Assembly: GCF_017308975.1 (NCBI RefSeq)
Contig: NZ_JADWPD010000030.1
Coordinates: 62,001 to 126,000, forward strand
From: Amycolatopsis sp. MtRt-6
GTDB lineage: Bacteria; Actinomycetota; Actinomycetes; Mycobacteriales; Pseudonocardiaceae
Length of the DNA: 64,000 nucleotides
Direction: 5' to 3'
In this document: positions 63,201 through 64,000 of the stretch, in pieces
Numbering within the stretch: the first letter of the stretch is position 1
How the letters are laid out: each line of letters begins with the position of its first letter
Position numbers and translations under genes: made by a program
Notes under the pieces: model-generated
Database searches by the model: none
What the model was told of the DNA's origin: nothing
The model's input: only the letters and a program-made list of their open reading frames with translations

Positions 63201-64000
63201 GCGACGACCGGGTACGCGGTTTCCCCGCGTTCGGCGCCGGCGGGCGCCTGGCGCGTTCGTGGTGGGGCCGGGCGTGGGTGCGCGCGATGGAGGAGACCGC
63301 GCTGGACCTGCGGCAGCTGAAGAAGGGCCGCAAGTACGCGGCGGCGGGGCTGGTCGGGCCGATCACGGTCAGCCCGGGCCGCATCGCGGCGGTGGTCGAC
63401 GACGCCGACGGCGGCCCGTACCGCACCCAGCTGCGGCTGGCGGAGCTGCCGGAGGCGGACTGGACCCGGTTCCTCGACCGCGTCGCCTCCCGCGCCGGGC
63501 ACCTGGCGGCCCTGCTGGACCGCGACCTGCCACCGGACCTGGTCGAGGCGGCCGGGGTCGAGCTGCTGCCGGGGATCGGCGACCTCGACCCGGAGTGCGA
63601 CTGCCCGGGCTGGGAGCTGCCGTGCCGGCACGCGGCGGCGTTGTCGTTCCAGACGTCGTGGCTGCTCGACGCGGACCCGTTCCTGGTGCTGCTGATGCGG
63701 GGCAAGGGCGAGCGGGAGATCCGCCTCGAGCTGGAGAGCCGCATCGCGCCGGTGCCCTCGGCCGAGCTGCCGGCGGCGGACCGCGTCCCGGGCGAGCTGC
63801 CGGACCTGGCGGAGTTCCATCCCTCAGGTGCCCCGTCGATCCCGGCGGCACCGGGCGTGCCGGCCGAGGCGTTCGCGCTGCTGGCCGCCAACGCGGCCGG
63901 GCGGGCGCGAGGACTGCTGGAAGGACGGCCGTTCCCGGCGCGCCGGGTGGACGCGGTCCGCCTGGCCGCGGAGTTCCCCGCGGCGGCCGAGCGGCTGGGC
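63197..64000 (+). CDS. SWIM zinc-finger protein, 3' end outside window
   Basis: The visible 268 residues start at an ATG overlapping the helicase stop (ATGA). The N-terminus RGFPAFGAGGRLARSWWGRAWVRAMEETALDLRQLKKGRKYA is typical of actinobacterial SWIM-domain proteins. The motif CDCPGWELPCRHAAAL (CxCx7CxH, after EC) is the SWIM zinc finger, which binds DNA or protein. It is the conserved partner of the SNF2 helicase, and the two probably work as a complex in DNA metabolism. The reading frame continues past the window edge. Confidence 0.9.
   Translation, partial: MSDDRVRGFPAFGAGGRLARSWWGRAWVRAMEETALDLRQLKKGRKYAAAGLVGPITVSPGRIAAVVDDADGGPYRTQLRLAELPEADWTRFLDRVASRAGHLAALLDRDLPPDLVEAAGVELLPGIGDLDPECDCPGWELPCRHAAALSFQTSWLLDADPFLVLLMRGKGEREIRLELESRIAPVPSAELPAADRVPGELPDLAEFHPSGAPSIPAAPGVPAEAFALLAANAAGRARGLLEGRPFPARRVDAVRLAAEFPAAAERLG

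Overview
The window is very GC-rich actinomycete chromosome, most likely Amycolatopsis or a close pseudonocardial relative. Signs of this are the strong G/C bias at third codon positions, DUF3090/SCO1664/DUF3097 family genes, an MptB-type mannosyltransferase, an F420-type PPOX oxidoreductase, many leaderless genes with a TANNNT box 6-8 nt before ATG/GTG, and a compound intergenic hairpin at 34965-35049 that resembles a repeat I associate with Amycolatopsis. The genus is inferred. No tRNA, rRNA, CRISPR array or insertion sequence was seen, and no gap between genes exceeds 300 bases.

Layout. 0-14 kb: end of a secreted DUF4360 protein, a FUSC-type membrane protein, two paralogous GH92 alpha-mannosidases (one without a signal peptide, one secreted and multidomain), RidA, a WYL regulator, a secreted tannase/feruloyl-esterase-like enzyme and a methyltransferase. 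14-29 kb: an AraC regulator and MDR oxidoreductase, then a peptide-scavenging region (M20 peptidase, M55 D-aminopeptidase, a complete oligopeptide ABC importer, S66 LD-carboxypeptidase, S9 peptidase) with mptB, a GNAT and a PPOX protein between. 29-35 kb: DUF3090, SCO1664 family, an APH-like kinase, DUF3097 and an NfeD/SPFH membrane operon. 35-44 kb: MFS transporter, TetR, FAD monooxygenase, a VOC-ArsR-SRPBCC operon, another TetR, an SGNH hydrolase, a decayed methyltransferase and an unusual DUF1707(x4)-TM-WD40 protein.

44-50 kb is the most unusual part. A tyrosine recombinase with Cre-like active-site residues, a macro-like/KAP P-loop NTPase fusion and a zinc-finger/coiled-coil protein surround a perfect 13-8-13 inverted repeat, which is the geometry of loxP-type sites. 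It may be a plasmid- or ICE-derived Cre/lox-like module combined with a candidate defence NTPase.

50-64 kb: ArsR-SRPBCC, AraC/SDR/DUF1772, an ECF42-type sigma factor operon (hydrolase, DGPF/YciI, GyrI-like) with two matching candidate promoters, TetR (with a thioredoxin-like tail) opposite a P450, TetR opposite a DrrAB-type exporter, and a SNF2 helicase plus SWIM zinc-finger pair that runs off the end.

The window encodes eleven likely transcriptional regulators, most next to a small target operon and several with a visible palindromic operator. This is typical of an accessory or environment-response part of an actinomycete chromosome.
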